From Castellaniella sp034007085 (lineage in GTDB: Bacteria; Pseudomonadota; Gammaproteobacteria; Burkholderiales; Burkholderiaceae_B), in assembly GCF_034007085.1 (NCBI RefSeq), contig NZ_JAVERO010000091.1:1-8899 (forward strand): a DNA stretch of 8,899 bases, written 5' to 3'. The position numbers were made by a program, and so were the translations under genes. The notes below the pieces were generated by a model. It was not told the DNA's origin. It searched no databases and saw nothing but the letters and a program-made list of their open reading frames with translations. Shown here piece by piece: positions 1-7,874 of this stretch. Numbering within the stretch: position 1 is the stretch's first letter; each line of letters starts with the position of its first letter.

Positions 1-567
1 GATCAGGATGGGTTCGGCGCGGAACTTGTCGCGGCGGTGCACCAGGGTGACCGTGCGGCAGATATTGGACAGGTACAGGGCTTCTTCGACTGCCGTGTTG
101 CCGCCGCCGACCACGACCACGTCCTGGTTCTTGTAGAAGAAACCGTCGCAGGTGGCGCAGGCCGATACGCCGCGGCCCATGAAGGCCTGCTCGGACGGCA
201 GGCCCAGGTACTGCGCCGAGGCCCCTGTGGCGATGATCAGGGCGTCGCAGGTGTAGACGGCACCCGTGTCACCGGTCAGCGTGAAGGGGCGCCGGGACAG
301 GTCTACGCTTGCGATGTGATCGAACACCATTTCCGTGTTGAAGCGCTGGGCGTGTTCCATGAAGCGCTGCATCAGGTCCGGGCCCTGGACGCCGGCAACG
401 TCGGCCGGCCAATTGTCGACCTCGGTCGTGGTCATCAGCTGGCCCCCCTGTTCCAGGCCAGTGACCAGGACCGGGGCCAGATTGGCGCGTGCGGCATAGA
501 CGGCTGCGGTGTAGCCCGCAGGGCCGGACCCGAGGATCATGAGTTTGGCGTGTTTTGCGCTGGACAT
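1..567 (-). CDS. trxB: Thioredoxin reductase, N-terminal 189 residues (partial)
   Basis: FAD-dependent thioredoxin reductase, which moves electrons from NADPH to thioredoxin in the cytoplasm. Read on the minus strand from ATG at 567, the frame stays open to the window edge, so the C-terminal part is missing (family length is about 315-320). Visible motifs in order: FAD-binding GSGPAG (residues 13-18), GGQLMTTTEV (41-50), the ATG motif (114-116), the redox-active CATC (137-140), the NADPH-binding GGGNTA (154-159), and HRRDKFRA (178-185) with the arginine pair that selects NADPH. The order FAD, redox cysteines, NADPH is that of low-molecular-weight bacterial TrxB. The start is the first ATG before the FAD motif; its ribosome binding site is weak. 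It is divergent from ftsK across only 45 bp. Identity is secure; the missing end is due to the window, not a mutation. Confidence 0.96.
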   Translation of the reverse strand, partial: MSSAKHAKLMILGSGPAGYTAAVYAARANLAPVLVTGLEQGGQLMTTTEVDNWPADVAGVQGPDLMQRFMEHAQRFNTEMVFDHIASVDLSRRPFTLTGDTGAVYTCDALIIATGASAQYLGLPSEQAFMGRGVSACATCDGFFYKNQDVVVVGGGNTAVEEALYLSNICRTVTLVHRRDKFRAEPILI

Positions 568-598
568 CACTGAAAATCCATTCGATATTGACCCCGCA

Positions 599-606
599 AT
601 TATAAT
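599..606. promoter_or_regulatory. Symmetric, overlapping -10 elements for trxB and ftsK
   Basis: The 8-mer ATTATAAT contains a perfect TATAAT on the plus strand (601-606) and another on the minus strand (604-599). Plus-strand initiation about 7 nt downstream would fall at 612-614, on the ftsK start codon itself. Minus-strand initiation would fall near 592, giving trxB a leader of about 25 nt. No good -35 hexamer stands 16-18 bp upstream on either strand. The whole trxB-ftsK gap is 45 bp, so the core promoters must overlap here unless they lie inside the neighbouring genes. This is a sequence-based prediction. Confidence 0.5.
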
Positions 607-612
607 GATGCG

Positions 613-2967
613 ATGGCAAGAATTCCGGCGACCCCCACACGCTCCTCCCGCAACGTGCGCAATGGCCCCTCGCCCCTGCAGACGCGCCTCTCGGGCCTGT
701 TCCGCGAGGCCCGCTGGGTGCTGCTGGCTGCCCTGGCCTGCTGGCTGGTTCTGGTGCTGGCCACCTGGACCCGCACGGACCCGGGCTGGTCCCATTCCGT
801 TCATGGCAACACGGTCCGCAATTGGGGCGGTACCTTTGGTGCCTACGTCGCCGATCTGCTGCTGTATCTGTGCGGTGCTTCGGCCTGGCTGTGGGTGCTG
901 CTGCTGCTGCGTCGGGTGGCGGCGGGGTTCTATCGCCTGTCCCGGGCCGTGTTGCCCAGCCGGGTGCCAGAACTGCTGCCCAGGGTGCGCTGGGAAGTCG
1001 GCATCGGCTACACCCTGTTGTTCCTGGGCTGCATGGGCGTCGAGGCCTTGCGGCTGCAGGCCTGGGGGGCGGCGCTGCCGGCCGGGGCAGGCGGTCAACT
1101 GGGGCAGTTGCTGGCGGGTGGCCTGGCCCAGCTGATGGGCGGGGCGGGCAGCACCTTGCTGCTGCTGGCCTTCATCGTCATGGGTTCCAGCCTGTTTTTC
1201 GGCTTTTCATGGCTCAATGTCTCCGAACGTGTCGGCTACGCCATCGAACTCGCCTGGCGCCGCCTGTGGGAACTGAAAAACGCCTGGCAGGACCGCCGCG
1301 TGGGGGTTACGGCCCAGGCCGAACGCCAGGAAATCGTCGAGACTCGCCAGACCCAGCTGGTGCATGAACAACCAGTGCGCATCGAACCCACCGTCACCAC
1401 GGTGCCGAAGTCCCCGCGTGTCCAGCAGGAAAAGCAGCAGACGCTGTTCACCGCGCGCGAAGACCCGGCGATGGCAGGCAGCCTGCCGGCCCTGTCGCTG
1501 CTGGACCCGGTCGAGCAGTCCCAGGAAACCGTTTCCCCGGAAACCATCGAATACACCTCGCGCCTGATCGAAAAGAAACTGTCCGATTTCGGCGTCAACG
1601 TCACGGTTGTGGCCGCCCAGGCCGGGCCAGTCATCACGCGTTACGAGATCGAACCGGCCACCGGCGTCAAGGGCAGCCAGATCGTCAATCTGGCCAAGGA
1701 TCTCGCCCGCGCACTCAGCCTGGTGCGCATTCGGGTCGTGGAGACCATTCCAGGCAAAAACCTGATGGGGCTGGAACTGCCCAATCCCCGCCGTCAGATG
1801 GTGCGCCTGTCGGAAATCCTGGGATCCCAGGTCTACCACGCCAGCGCTTCTCTATTGACGATGGCGCTGGGCAAGGACATTGCCGGCAATCCCGTGGTGG
1901 TTGATTTGGCGAAAATGCCACACCTGTTGGTGGCCGGCACCACCGGTTCGGGCAAGTCGGTCGGCATCAATGCCATGATCCTGTCCTTGCTTTACAAGGC
2001 GGATGCCAGCCAGGTGCGCCTGATCCTGATCGATCCCAAGATGCTGGAAATGTCCGTCTACGAAGGCATCCCGCATCTGCTGGCGCCTGTGGTCACCGAC
2101 ATGCGCCATGCGGCCAATGCCCTGAACTGGTGCGTGGCCGAAATGGAAAAGCGCTACAAGCTCATGAGCAAGCTCGGGGTGCGTAATCTGGCGGGCTACA
2201 ACACCAAGATCCGCGATGCGCAAAAGCGCGAGGAACCGATTCCCAACCCATTTTCTCTGACGCCCGATGCGCCCGAACCCCTGGGCACCCTGCCCATGAT
2301 CGTGGTGGTGATCGATGAACTGGCCGACTTGATGATGGTGGTGGGCAAAAAGGTCGAGGAACTGATCGCCCGGCTGGCCCAGAAGGCCCGCGCTGCCGGC
2401 ATCCACCTGATCCTGGCCACCCAGCGCCCCAGCGTGGACGTCATCACAGGGCTGATCAAGGCCAATATCCCCACGCGCATTGCGTTCCAGGTCTCGTCCA
2501 AGGTCGATTCCCGTACCATTCTTGACCAGATGGGCGCGGAAACCTTGCTGGGCCAGGGCGACATGCTCTATCAGCCACCGGGCACCAGCGTACCCACACG
2601 GGTCCATGGCGCCTTCGTGCACGATGACGAGGTCCACCGTGTGGTCGAGGCCCTGAAAGCCGAAGGCGAGCCCGATTATGTCGAGGGGCTTCTGGAAGGC
2701 ACGAGCGAGGGCGAGACCGGCGATGGCCTCAGTTCTGTCACGGGTTTCTCAGATCCAGAAAGCGACCCTCTGTACGACCAGGCCGTCGAGGTCGTGATGC
2801 GCAGCCGCCGTGCCTCCATTTCCTTTGTGCAGCGCAATCTGCGGATTGGCTACAACCGGTCGGCGCGGATTCTGGAACAAATGGAACGTGCGGGGCTGGT
2901 CAGTCCCCAGCAGCCCAACGGCAATCGTGACATCCTGGTGCCGGCCAAATCCGGCGAGGACGACTGA
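613..2967 (+). CDS. ftsK: DNA translocase FtsK (compact form)
   Basis: Septum-anchored, ATP-driven double-stranded DNA pump that clears chromosome termini from the closing septum and activates XerCD recombination at dif. The 784-aa product has a hydrophobic N-terminus with about four membrane segments (near 35-51, 77-100, 130-147 and 178-200), a short linker (about 215-305), and a RecA-like motor. The motor shows Walker A GTTGSGKS (442-449), Walker B VVVIDE (564-569), and the LATQRPSVDVITGLIKANIP region. A C-terminal winged-helix gamma domain (about 720-784, with RRASISFVQRNLRIGYNRSA) should read polar KOPS sites. E. coli FtsK is about 1329 aa because of a long linker; forms near 780 aa are usual in betaproteobacteria. 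ATG 613 is the only in-frame ATG after an upstream stop and has no Shine-Dalgarno sequence. It is first in an apparent operon with lolA and rarA. Confidence 0.97.
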   Translation: MARIPATPTRSSRNVRNGPSPLQTRLSGLFREARWVLLAALACWLVLVLATWTRTDPGWSHSVHGNTVRNWGGTFGAYVADLLLYLCGASAWLWVLLLLRRVAAGFYRLSRAVLPSRVPELLPRVRWEVGIGYTLLFLGCMGVEALRLQAWGAALPAGAGGQLGQLLAGGLAQLMGGAGSTLLLLAFIVMGSSLFFGFSWLNVSERVGYAIELAWRRLWELKNAWQDRRVGVTAQAERQEIVETRQTQLVHEQPVRIEPTVTTVPKSPRVQQEKQQTLFTAREDPAMAGSLPALSLLDPVEQSQETVSPETIEYTSRLIEKKLSDFGVNVTVVAAQAGPVITRYEIEPATGVKGSQIVNLAKDLARALSLVRIRVVETIPGKNLMGLELPNPRRQMVRLSEILGSQVYHASASLLTMALGKDIAGNPVVVDLAKMPHLLVAGTTGSGKSVGINAMILSLLYKADASQVRLILIDPKMLEMSVYEGIPHLLAPVVTDMRHAANALNWCVAEMEKRYKLMSKLGVRNLAGYNTKIRDAQKREEPIPNPFSLTPDAPEPLGTLPMIVVVIDELADLMMVVGKKVEELIARLAQKARAAGIHLILATQRPSVDVITGLIKANIPTRIAFQVSSKVDSRTILDQMGAETLLGQGDMLYQPPGTSVPTRVHGAFVHDDEVHRVVEALKAEGEPDYVEGLLEGTSEGETGDGLSSVTGFSDPESDPLYDQAVEVVMRSRRASISFVQRNLRIGYNRSARILEQMERAGLVSPQQPNGNRDILVPAKSGEDD

Positions 2968-2970
2968 TCG

Positions 2971-3624
2971 ATGAACATGCATTTTTCCACGCGCTGCCGG
3001 GCGCAGGTGGCGGCCATCATGCTATGCGGCCTGGCGGGGCTGTCTGGTCTTGCCCGCGCGGCCGAACCGGCCCGGGTGCAGCTGCAGTCCTTCGTCGATC
3101 AGGTCAAGTCCGCCACCGGCCAGTTCAGCCAGGAACGTACCGATGCCCAGGGGGCGGCCCAGAAACCGCAAGGCGGCTTCTTTGCCTTTCAGCGGCCCGG
3201 GAAATTCCGCTGGGAAGTCCGTGTGCCTTATGCGCAGTTGATCGTATCCGACGGCCAGCATGTCTATCAGTACGATCCCGACCTGCAACAGGTCACCGAA
3301 CGCCGTGCCAACCAGGCGGTCGGTGCTTCGCCGGCTGCGCTGCTGTTCGGTTCGGGTTCGCTGGACCAGGCCTTCGATCTTCAGTCCCGGCCCGACCATG
3401 ATGGATTGCAGTGGCTGCGCGCCGTGCCCAAGACGCCGGATGCGGGCTTCGTCCACGCAGACATTGGTTTTGCCGATGGTTTGCCCCGGCGGCTGGAACT
3501 GCTGGATGCGTTCGGCCAGGTCTCGCGCATCGTCTTTACCGGTCTGAAAGCCAACCCCGTCATCCCGGCCGGACAGTTCCAGTTTGCGGTCCCCCAGGAC
3601 GCCGATCTTGTGAAGATGGACTAG
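2971..3624 (+). CDS. lolA: Outer-membrane lipoprotein carrier protein LolA
   Basis: Periplasmic chaperone that takes mature lipoproteins from the LolCDE ABC transporter at the inner membrane and hands them to LolB at the outer membrane. The 217-aa product starts with a Sec signal peptide: basic residues (R8, R10), a hydrophobic core about 11-28, and a likely signal peptidase I cut after A30 or A31 (LARAA/E). The mature part has family hallmarks: TGQFSQER near 49-56, GGFFAFQRPGKFRWE (68-82) containing the conserved FRW, and YDPDLQQVT (101-109). The start lies 3 nt after the ftsK stop, with GAGGA at 2956-2960 inside the end of ftsK as a plausible ribosome binding site. A second in-frame ATG at 2977 would give a protein two residues shorter. 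Translational coupling to ftsK is likely. Confidence 0.95.
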   Translation: MNMHFSTRCRAQVAAIMLCGLAGLSGLARAAEPARVQLQSFVDQVKSATGQFSQERTDAQGAAQKPQGGFFAFQRPGKFRWEVRVPYAQLIVSDGQHVYQYDPDLQQVTERRANQAVGASPAALLFGSGSLDQAFDLQSRPDHDGLQWLRAVPKTPDAGFVHADIGFADGLPRRLELLDAFGQVSRIVFTGLKANPVIPAGQFQFAVPQDADLVKMD

Positions 3625-3631
3625 GTTGACG

Positions 3632-4999
3632 ATGGCAATGGCGAATCAGGGTGATCTGCTGGGCGATGATCCCGACTTTGCAGGCGCTGCTGCGCCAGTG
3701 CGTGCCGACGTCAAGCCGGCGCATGCCCCTTTGGCCGAGGTGCTGCGCCCGCGCAGCCTGACCGAAGTCATCGGGCAGACGCACTTGCTGGGCGCAGGCA
3801 AGCCTCTGCGGCTGGCCTTCCAGTCGGGCAAGCCGCATTCCATGATTTTCTGGGGGCCGCCTGGGGTGGGCAAGACCACCCTGGCGCGGCTGACGGCCAC
3901 TGCGTTCGATTGCGCCTTCATTGCCTTGTCCGCCGTGTTTTCCGGCGTCAAGGACATCCGCGCCGCCATGGCGCAGGCCGAACAGAACCAGACCCGAGGC
4001 CAGTCCACCATCCTGTTCGTGGATGAAATCCATCGCTTCAACAAATCCCAGCAGGATGCCTTGCTGCCCTTTGTCGAAAGCGGTCTGGTGACTTTCATCG
4101 GCGCTACCACGGAAAACCCCTCGTTCGAAGTCAATTCCGCCCTGTTGTCGCGTGCCCAGGTCTACGTGCTCAAGCCCCTGAGCGAAGACGAATTGCGTCA
4201 ACTGGTGCAGCGTGCCCAATCCCAGGTCCTGGACGGCCTGATGTTCGACGAACTGGCCATCGACACCCTGGTGGGGTATGCCGATGGTGATGCCCGGCGC
4301 CTGTTGAACCTGCTGGAACAATGCCAGACGGCGGCGGGTGCCAGCGGCGTTGCGCGGATCGATGCGGCCTTCATTGAAAACGCTCTGACGCTCAACAGCC
4401 GCCGCTTCGACAAGGGCGGGGACAACTTCTACGACCAGATCTCGGCCCTGCACAAATCCGTGCGCGGCTCGCACCCCGACGCCGCCCTGTACTGGTTGAC
4501 GCGCATGCTGGACGGCGGGGCCGACCCGCGTTACTTGGCGCGGCGCATCGTACGCATGGCCTGGGAGGACATCGGCCTGGCCGATCCCCGGGCACTGCAG
4601 ATCGCCAATGATGCTGCCTTGACCTTTGAGCGGCTCGGCAGTCCGGAAGGCGAGCTGGCCCTGGGGCAGGCCGTCATCTACCTGGCAGTTGCCGCCAAGA
4701 GCAACGCAGGCTACATGGCCTACAAGCAGGCGCGCGCTTTCGTAAAGCAGGATCGCAGCCGCGAGGTGCCTGTGCACCTGAGGAACGCGCCCACGAAGCT
4801 GATGAAGGAATTGGGCTACGGGCATGCCTACCGCTACGCTCATGATGAACCCAATGCCTACGCGGCGGGGGAAACCTACCTGCCTGATGGCATGGCCGAA
4901 CCCGGCTGGTACCGGCCCGTGCCCCGAGGACTGGAACTGAAGATCGGCGAGAAACTGGCGCAGTTGAAGCGCTGGGACGAGGAAGCAGGGCAGAAATAG
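3632..4999 (+). CDS. rarA: Replication-associated recombination protein A (MgsA/WRNIP1 family AAA+ ATPase)
   Basis: AAA+ ATPase of the RarA/Mgs1/WRNIP1 family that acts at stalled replication forks and is structurally related to clamp-loader subunits. From ATG 3632 the product is 455 aa (E. coli RarA is about 447). Visible: the LRPRSLTEVIGQTHLL region (38-53), Walker A GPPGVGKT (75-82), Walker B ILFVDE (127-132) followed by IHRFNKSQQDALLP, sensor 1 GATTENPS (157-164), arginine-finger region LLSRAQVY (171-178), GDARRLLN, and the C-terminal tetramerisation region with LHKSVRGS, VHLRNAPTKLM and YRYAHDEPNAYAAGE. The start is uncertain among TTG 3626, ATG 3632 and ATG 3638; no strong ribosome binding site separates them. 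It follows the lolA stop by 7 bp, so it is probably cotranscribed with ftsK and lolA. Confidence 0.95.
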   Translation: MAMANQGDLLGDDPDFAGAAAPVRADVKPAHAPLAEVLRPRSLTEVIGQTHLLGAGKPLRLAFQSGKPHSMIFWGPPGVGKTTLARLTATAFDCAFIALSAVFSGVKDIRAAMAQAEQNQTRGQSTILFVDEIHRFNKSQQDALLPFVESGLVTFIGATTENPSFEVNSALLSRAQVYVLKPLSEDELRQLVQRAQSQVLDGLMFDELAIDTLVGYADGDARRLLNLLEQCQTAAGASGVARIDAAFIENALTLNSRRFDKGGDNFYDQISALHKSVRGSHPDAALYWLTRMLDGGADPRYLARRIVRMAWEDIGLADPRALQIANDAALTFERLGSPEGELALGQAVIYLAVAAKSNAGYMAYKQARAFVKQDRSREVPVHLRNAPTKLMKELGYGHAYRYAHDEPNAYAAGETYLPDGMAEPGWYRPVPRGLELKIGEKLAQLKRWDEEAGQK

Positions 5000-5026
5000 C
5001 CAAAGGGACTGGGTGCCCCCTTTGGC
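4999..5026. terminator. Hairpin between convergent rarA and wrbA
   Basis: GCCAAAGGG (4999-5007) and CCCTTTGGC (5018-5026) form a perfect 9-bp stem with a 10-nt loop, starting on the last base of the rarA stop codon and lying 33 bp beyond the wrbA stop. Neither strand has a proper T tract after it; the minus strand has only a weak TATTTCT. It is well placed as a bidirectional terminator or transcript 3'-end stabiliser between convergent genes, but lacks the full signature of an intrinsic terminator. Confidence 0.45.
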
Positions 5027-5058
5027 CGTCACAAGGTCGTTTCAGAACGAAGCTGGGG

Positions 5059-5658
5059 TCATCCGAACAGTTTGTTGGCGACTTCCGCCGCGTGTTTGCC
5101 TTGGAATCGGGCACCGTCCAGTTCGTTGGCCGACGGCTTGCGCGAACCGTCGCCCCCGGCGATGGTGGACGCCCCGTAGGGTGCGCCGCCAGTGACTTCG
5201 TCCAGACGCATCTGGCCCTGGAAACTATAGGGCAGGCCCACGACGACGAGGCCGAAGTGCAGCAGGTTGGTGATGATGGAGAACAGCGTCATTTCCTGGC
5301 CGCCGTGCTGGGTGGCCGTGCTGGTGAACGCGCCGCCGACCTTGCCGTTGAGTTGGCCGCTGGCCCACAGGCCGCCCGCCTGGTCCAGGAAATTCGCCAT
5401 CTGCGAGCACATGCGCCCGAAGCGGGTGCCGCAGCCGATCAGGATGGCGTCATAGTCGGCCAGGTCCCCGATCTGGGCCACCGGCGCAGCCTGGTCGAGC
5501 TTGTAGCCGGATTTGCGGGCGATGGCTTCGGGGACCAGTTCCGGCACGCGCTTGATATCGACGGTGGCGCCTGTTGATCGGGCGCCTTCGGCGACGGCCT
5601 GGGCCAGGGTTTCGATGTGACCGTAGGTTGAGTGGTAGAGGACCAGCACTTTTGACAT
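5059..5658 (-). CDS. wrbA: NAD(P)H:quinone oxidoreductase, WrbA type
   Basis: FMN-dependent NAD(P)H:quinone oxidoreductase of the WrbA family, which reduces quinones by two electrons and is linked to oxidative stress defence. The 199-aa product (E. coli WrbA is 198) has the flavodoxin-like phosphate loop STYGHI (10-15), the family TRFGRMCSQM (78-87), TQHGGQE (116-122), and the C-terminal GGAPYGASTIAGGDGSRKPS (158-177), which is diagnostic of WrbA. One variation is CGTRFG where PTRFG is usual. ATG 5658 has a near-perfect AAAGGAG 7 nt upstream (5672-5666), which fixes the start. The same frame runs open upstream, antisense to serS, but nothing there looks like protein. It is convergent with rarA and divergent from serS. 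The old 'Trp repressor-binding protein' name is historical. Confidence 0.95.
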   Translation of the reverse strand: MSKVLVLYHSTYGHIETLAQAVAEGARSTGATVDIKRVPELVPEAIARKSGYKLDQAAPVAQIGDLADYDAILIGCGTRFGRMCSQMANFLDQAGGLWASGQLNGKVGGAFTSTATQHGGQEMTLFSIITNLLHFGLVVVGLPYSFQGQMRLDEVTGGAPYGASTIAGGDGSRKPSANELDGARFQGKHAAEVANKLFG

Positions 5659-5665
5659 GAAGAGA

Positions 5666-5672
5666 CTCCTTT
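5666..5672 (-). promoter_or_regulatory. Strong ribosome binding site of wrbA
   Basis: On the minus strand AAAGGAG is followed by seven bases (TCTCTTC) and then ATG at 5658. This is a near-consensus Shine-Dalgarno sequence at normal spacing. It decides the wrbA start within a frame that is open much further upstream. Confidence 0.85.
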
Positions 5673-5739
5673 CCTGAGAGACACCCGTCATTCTGGCCTC
5701 TGCACGGCACGTTTGCGGCAAGGCCGTGGCGGGATTGAA

Positions 5740-5745
5740 TACAAT
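5740..5745 (+). promoter_or_regulatory. Putative -10 element of serS
   Basis: TACAAT (5 of 6 matches to TATAAT) lies 30 bp before the serS ATG; initiation near 5752 would leave a leader of about 24 nt. No convincing -35 hexamer stands 16-18 bp upstream (TTGCGG at 5713-5718 is 21 bp away). The same bases read TATTGT on the minus strand (5746-5741), a weaker possible -10 for wrbA. A 6-bp inverted repeat, CACGGC (5703-5708) and GCCGTG (5723-5728), lies just upstream and could be an operator, but I cannot assign a regulator. Confidence 0.45.
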
Positions 5746-5775
5746 AGTCCCTTTCATGATCTTCGTCACCCCGCC

Positions 5776-7113
<1,338 letters not shown>

Positions 7114-7129
7114 GCGGCCCGGGCCGTCG

Positions 7130-7501
7130 TCAAGTCTTGCGGGTTTTCGGACCGCGATAATGCGGCATCCCGGGCACGTCTGCCGGGGCTGTTTCCGTGC
7201 CCGAAGCGGCTGGGTCGGTTGTTTTCCGGTGGGCGCCGATGCGTGTGATCAGGACCAGGCATCCAACCCAGAACGTCAGGTTCAGGACGGTGGCCGGCAG
7301 GCTGTGAAAGCTGGCATAGCCGGTTGCGGCCGAGGCCTGAATATGGAAAGCATCGGCGACGAATGGGATGTTGCCCAGGCCTTCGATCATCAGGCGGCCA
7401 GGCAGGGAAAAGGCCCATTTCAGGGCTTCGATGATTTCCCATCCGGCGACCGAGCCATTGCCGTCGATATCGAGCACGAAATGCAGGGCTTGGATGTTCA
7501 T
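7130..7501 (-). CDS. Small EF-hand, membrane-associated protein of unknown function
   Basis: I cannot name this 123-aa protein. Residues 11-22 form a complete EF-hand calcium-binding loop with Asp, Asp, Asn, Gly, Val and Glu at loop positions 1, 3, 5, 6, 8 and 12 (D11, D13, N15, G16, V18, E22), flanked by possible helices LHFVL and IIEALKWAF. A Pro/Gly-rich stretch (34-60, LPGRLMIEGLGNIPFVADAF) follows, then a hydrophobic segment about 68-89 that is probably transmembrane, then a polar, Pro/Thr-rich tail. There is no signal peptide. ATG 7501 is preceded by a perfect GGAGGT five bases upstream and by a good promoter, so expression is well supported. It is convergent with serS (16 bp apart) and apparently transcribed alone. 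I think similar small proteins occur in related betaproteobacteria, but that is recollection and not shown here. Confidence 0.8.
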   Translation of the reverse strand: MNIQALHFVLDIDGNGSVAGWEIIEALKWAFSLPGRLMIEGLGNIPFVADAFHIQASAATGYASFHSLPATVLNLTFWVGCLVLITRIGAHRKTTDPAASGTETAPADVPGMPHYRGPKTRKT

Positions 7502-7506
7502 GGCGG

Positions 7507-7563
7507 ACCTCCGACTGCGTTTATGCCTGAATTCACTATAGGCCAGAAGACCGGGGTGGGCAA
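7507..7563 (-). promoter_or_regulatory. Promoter and ribosome binding site of the EF-hand gene
   Basis: On the minus strand TTGCCC (7563-7558, 4 of 6 to the -35 consensus) is followed after exactly 17 bp by TATAGT (7540-7535, 5 of 6 to the -10 consensus). Initiation would fall near 7528, giving a leader of about 27 nt that contains GGAGGT (7512-7507) five bases before the ATG. This is the best sigma-70-type promoter in the window. Confidence 0.65.
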
Positions 7564-7652
7564 TGCGATGGAATGTGCTGGATGCCAGCCGATTGATGCG
7601 GCTCAGGCCTCCGGGTCAGGGCATCCGGGGCAAGGCGGTTTGTTTGGATTCA

Positions 7653-7668
7653 TGCTATGATGCGTGGC
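7653..7668 (+). promoter_or_regulatory. Putative extended -10 promoter of the tRNA-Ser gene
   Basis: TGCTATGAT (7653-7661) is an extended -10 (TGn plus TATGAT, 5 of 6). It is followed by a GC-rich discriminator, GCGTGGC, typical of stable-RNA promoters under stringent control. Initiation near 7668 would leave about 24 nt of 5' leader for RNase P to remove. No good -35 hexamer is seen at the right distance. Confidence 0.5.
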
Positions 7669-7691
7669 TCGACTCGCAATGCGTCGGACCC

Positions 7692-7783
<92 letters not shown>

Positions 7784-7794
7784 CTATTGCGCAT

Positions 7795-7837
7795 AACCCG
7801 TTGATTTCATTTAATGAATCGGCGGGTTTTGTTTTTT
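7795..7837 (+). terminator. Intrinsic terminator of tRNA-Ser
   Basis: AACCCGTTGATT (7795-7806) pairs with AATCGGCGGGTT (7817-7828), giving a 12-bp stem with two central G-T pairs and an A/T-rich loop. It is followed by TTTTGTTTTTT (7827-7837, partly overlapping the stem). It begins 12 nt after the tRNA CCA. This is a canonical Rho-independent terminator, so downstream sequence should not be read from the tRNA promoter. Confidence 0.88.
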
Positions 7838-7874
7838 GGCCCTACATCGACTCGACTGTAGCTTGGGCCGGTGC

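Noticed and set aside
37..573. 178-codon plus-strand open frame over the first 570 bases
   Set aside because: It is antisense to trxB, whose FAD, CATC and NADPH motifs are clear on the minus strand.
1852..2637. 261-codon minus-strand open frame antisense to ftsK
   Set aside because: It covers the most conserved FtsK motor motifs on the other strand and has no ribosome binding site or family resemblance.
3560..5032. 490-codon minus-strand open frame antisense to rarA
   Set aside because: It mirrors rarA, which has every family motif on the plus strand. Its composition is Gln/Gly/His-rich, typical of antisense shadows in GC-rich genes.
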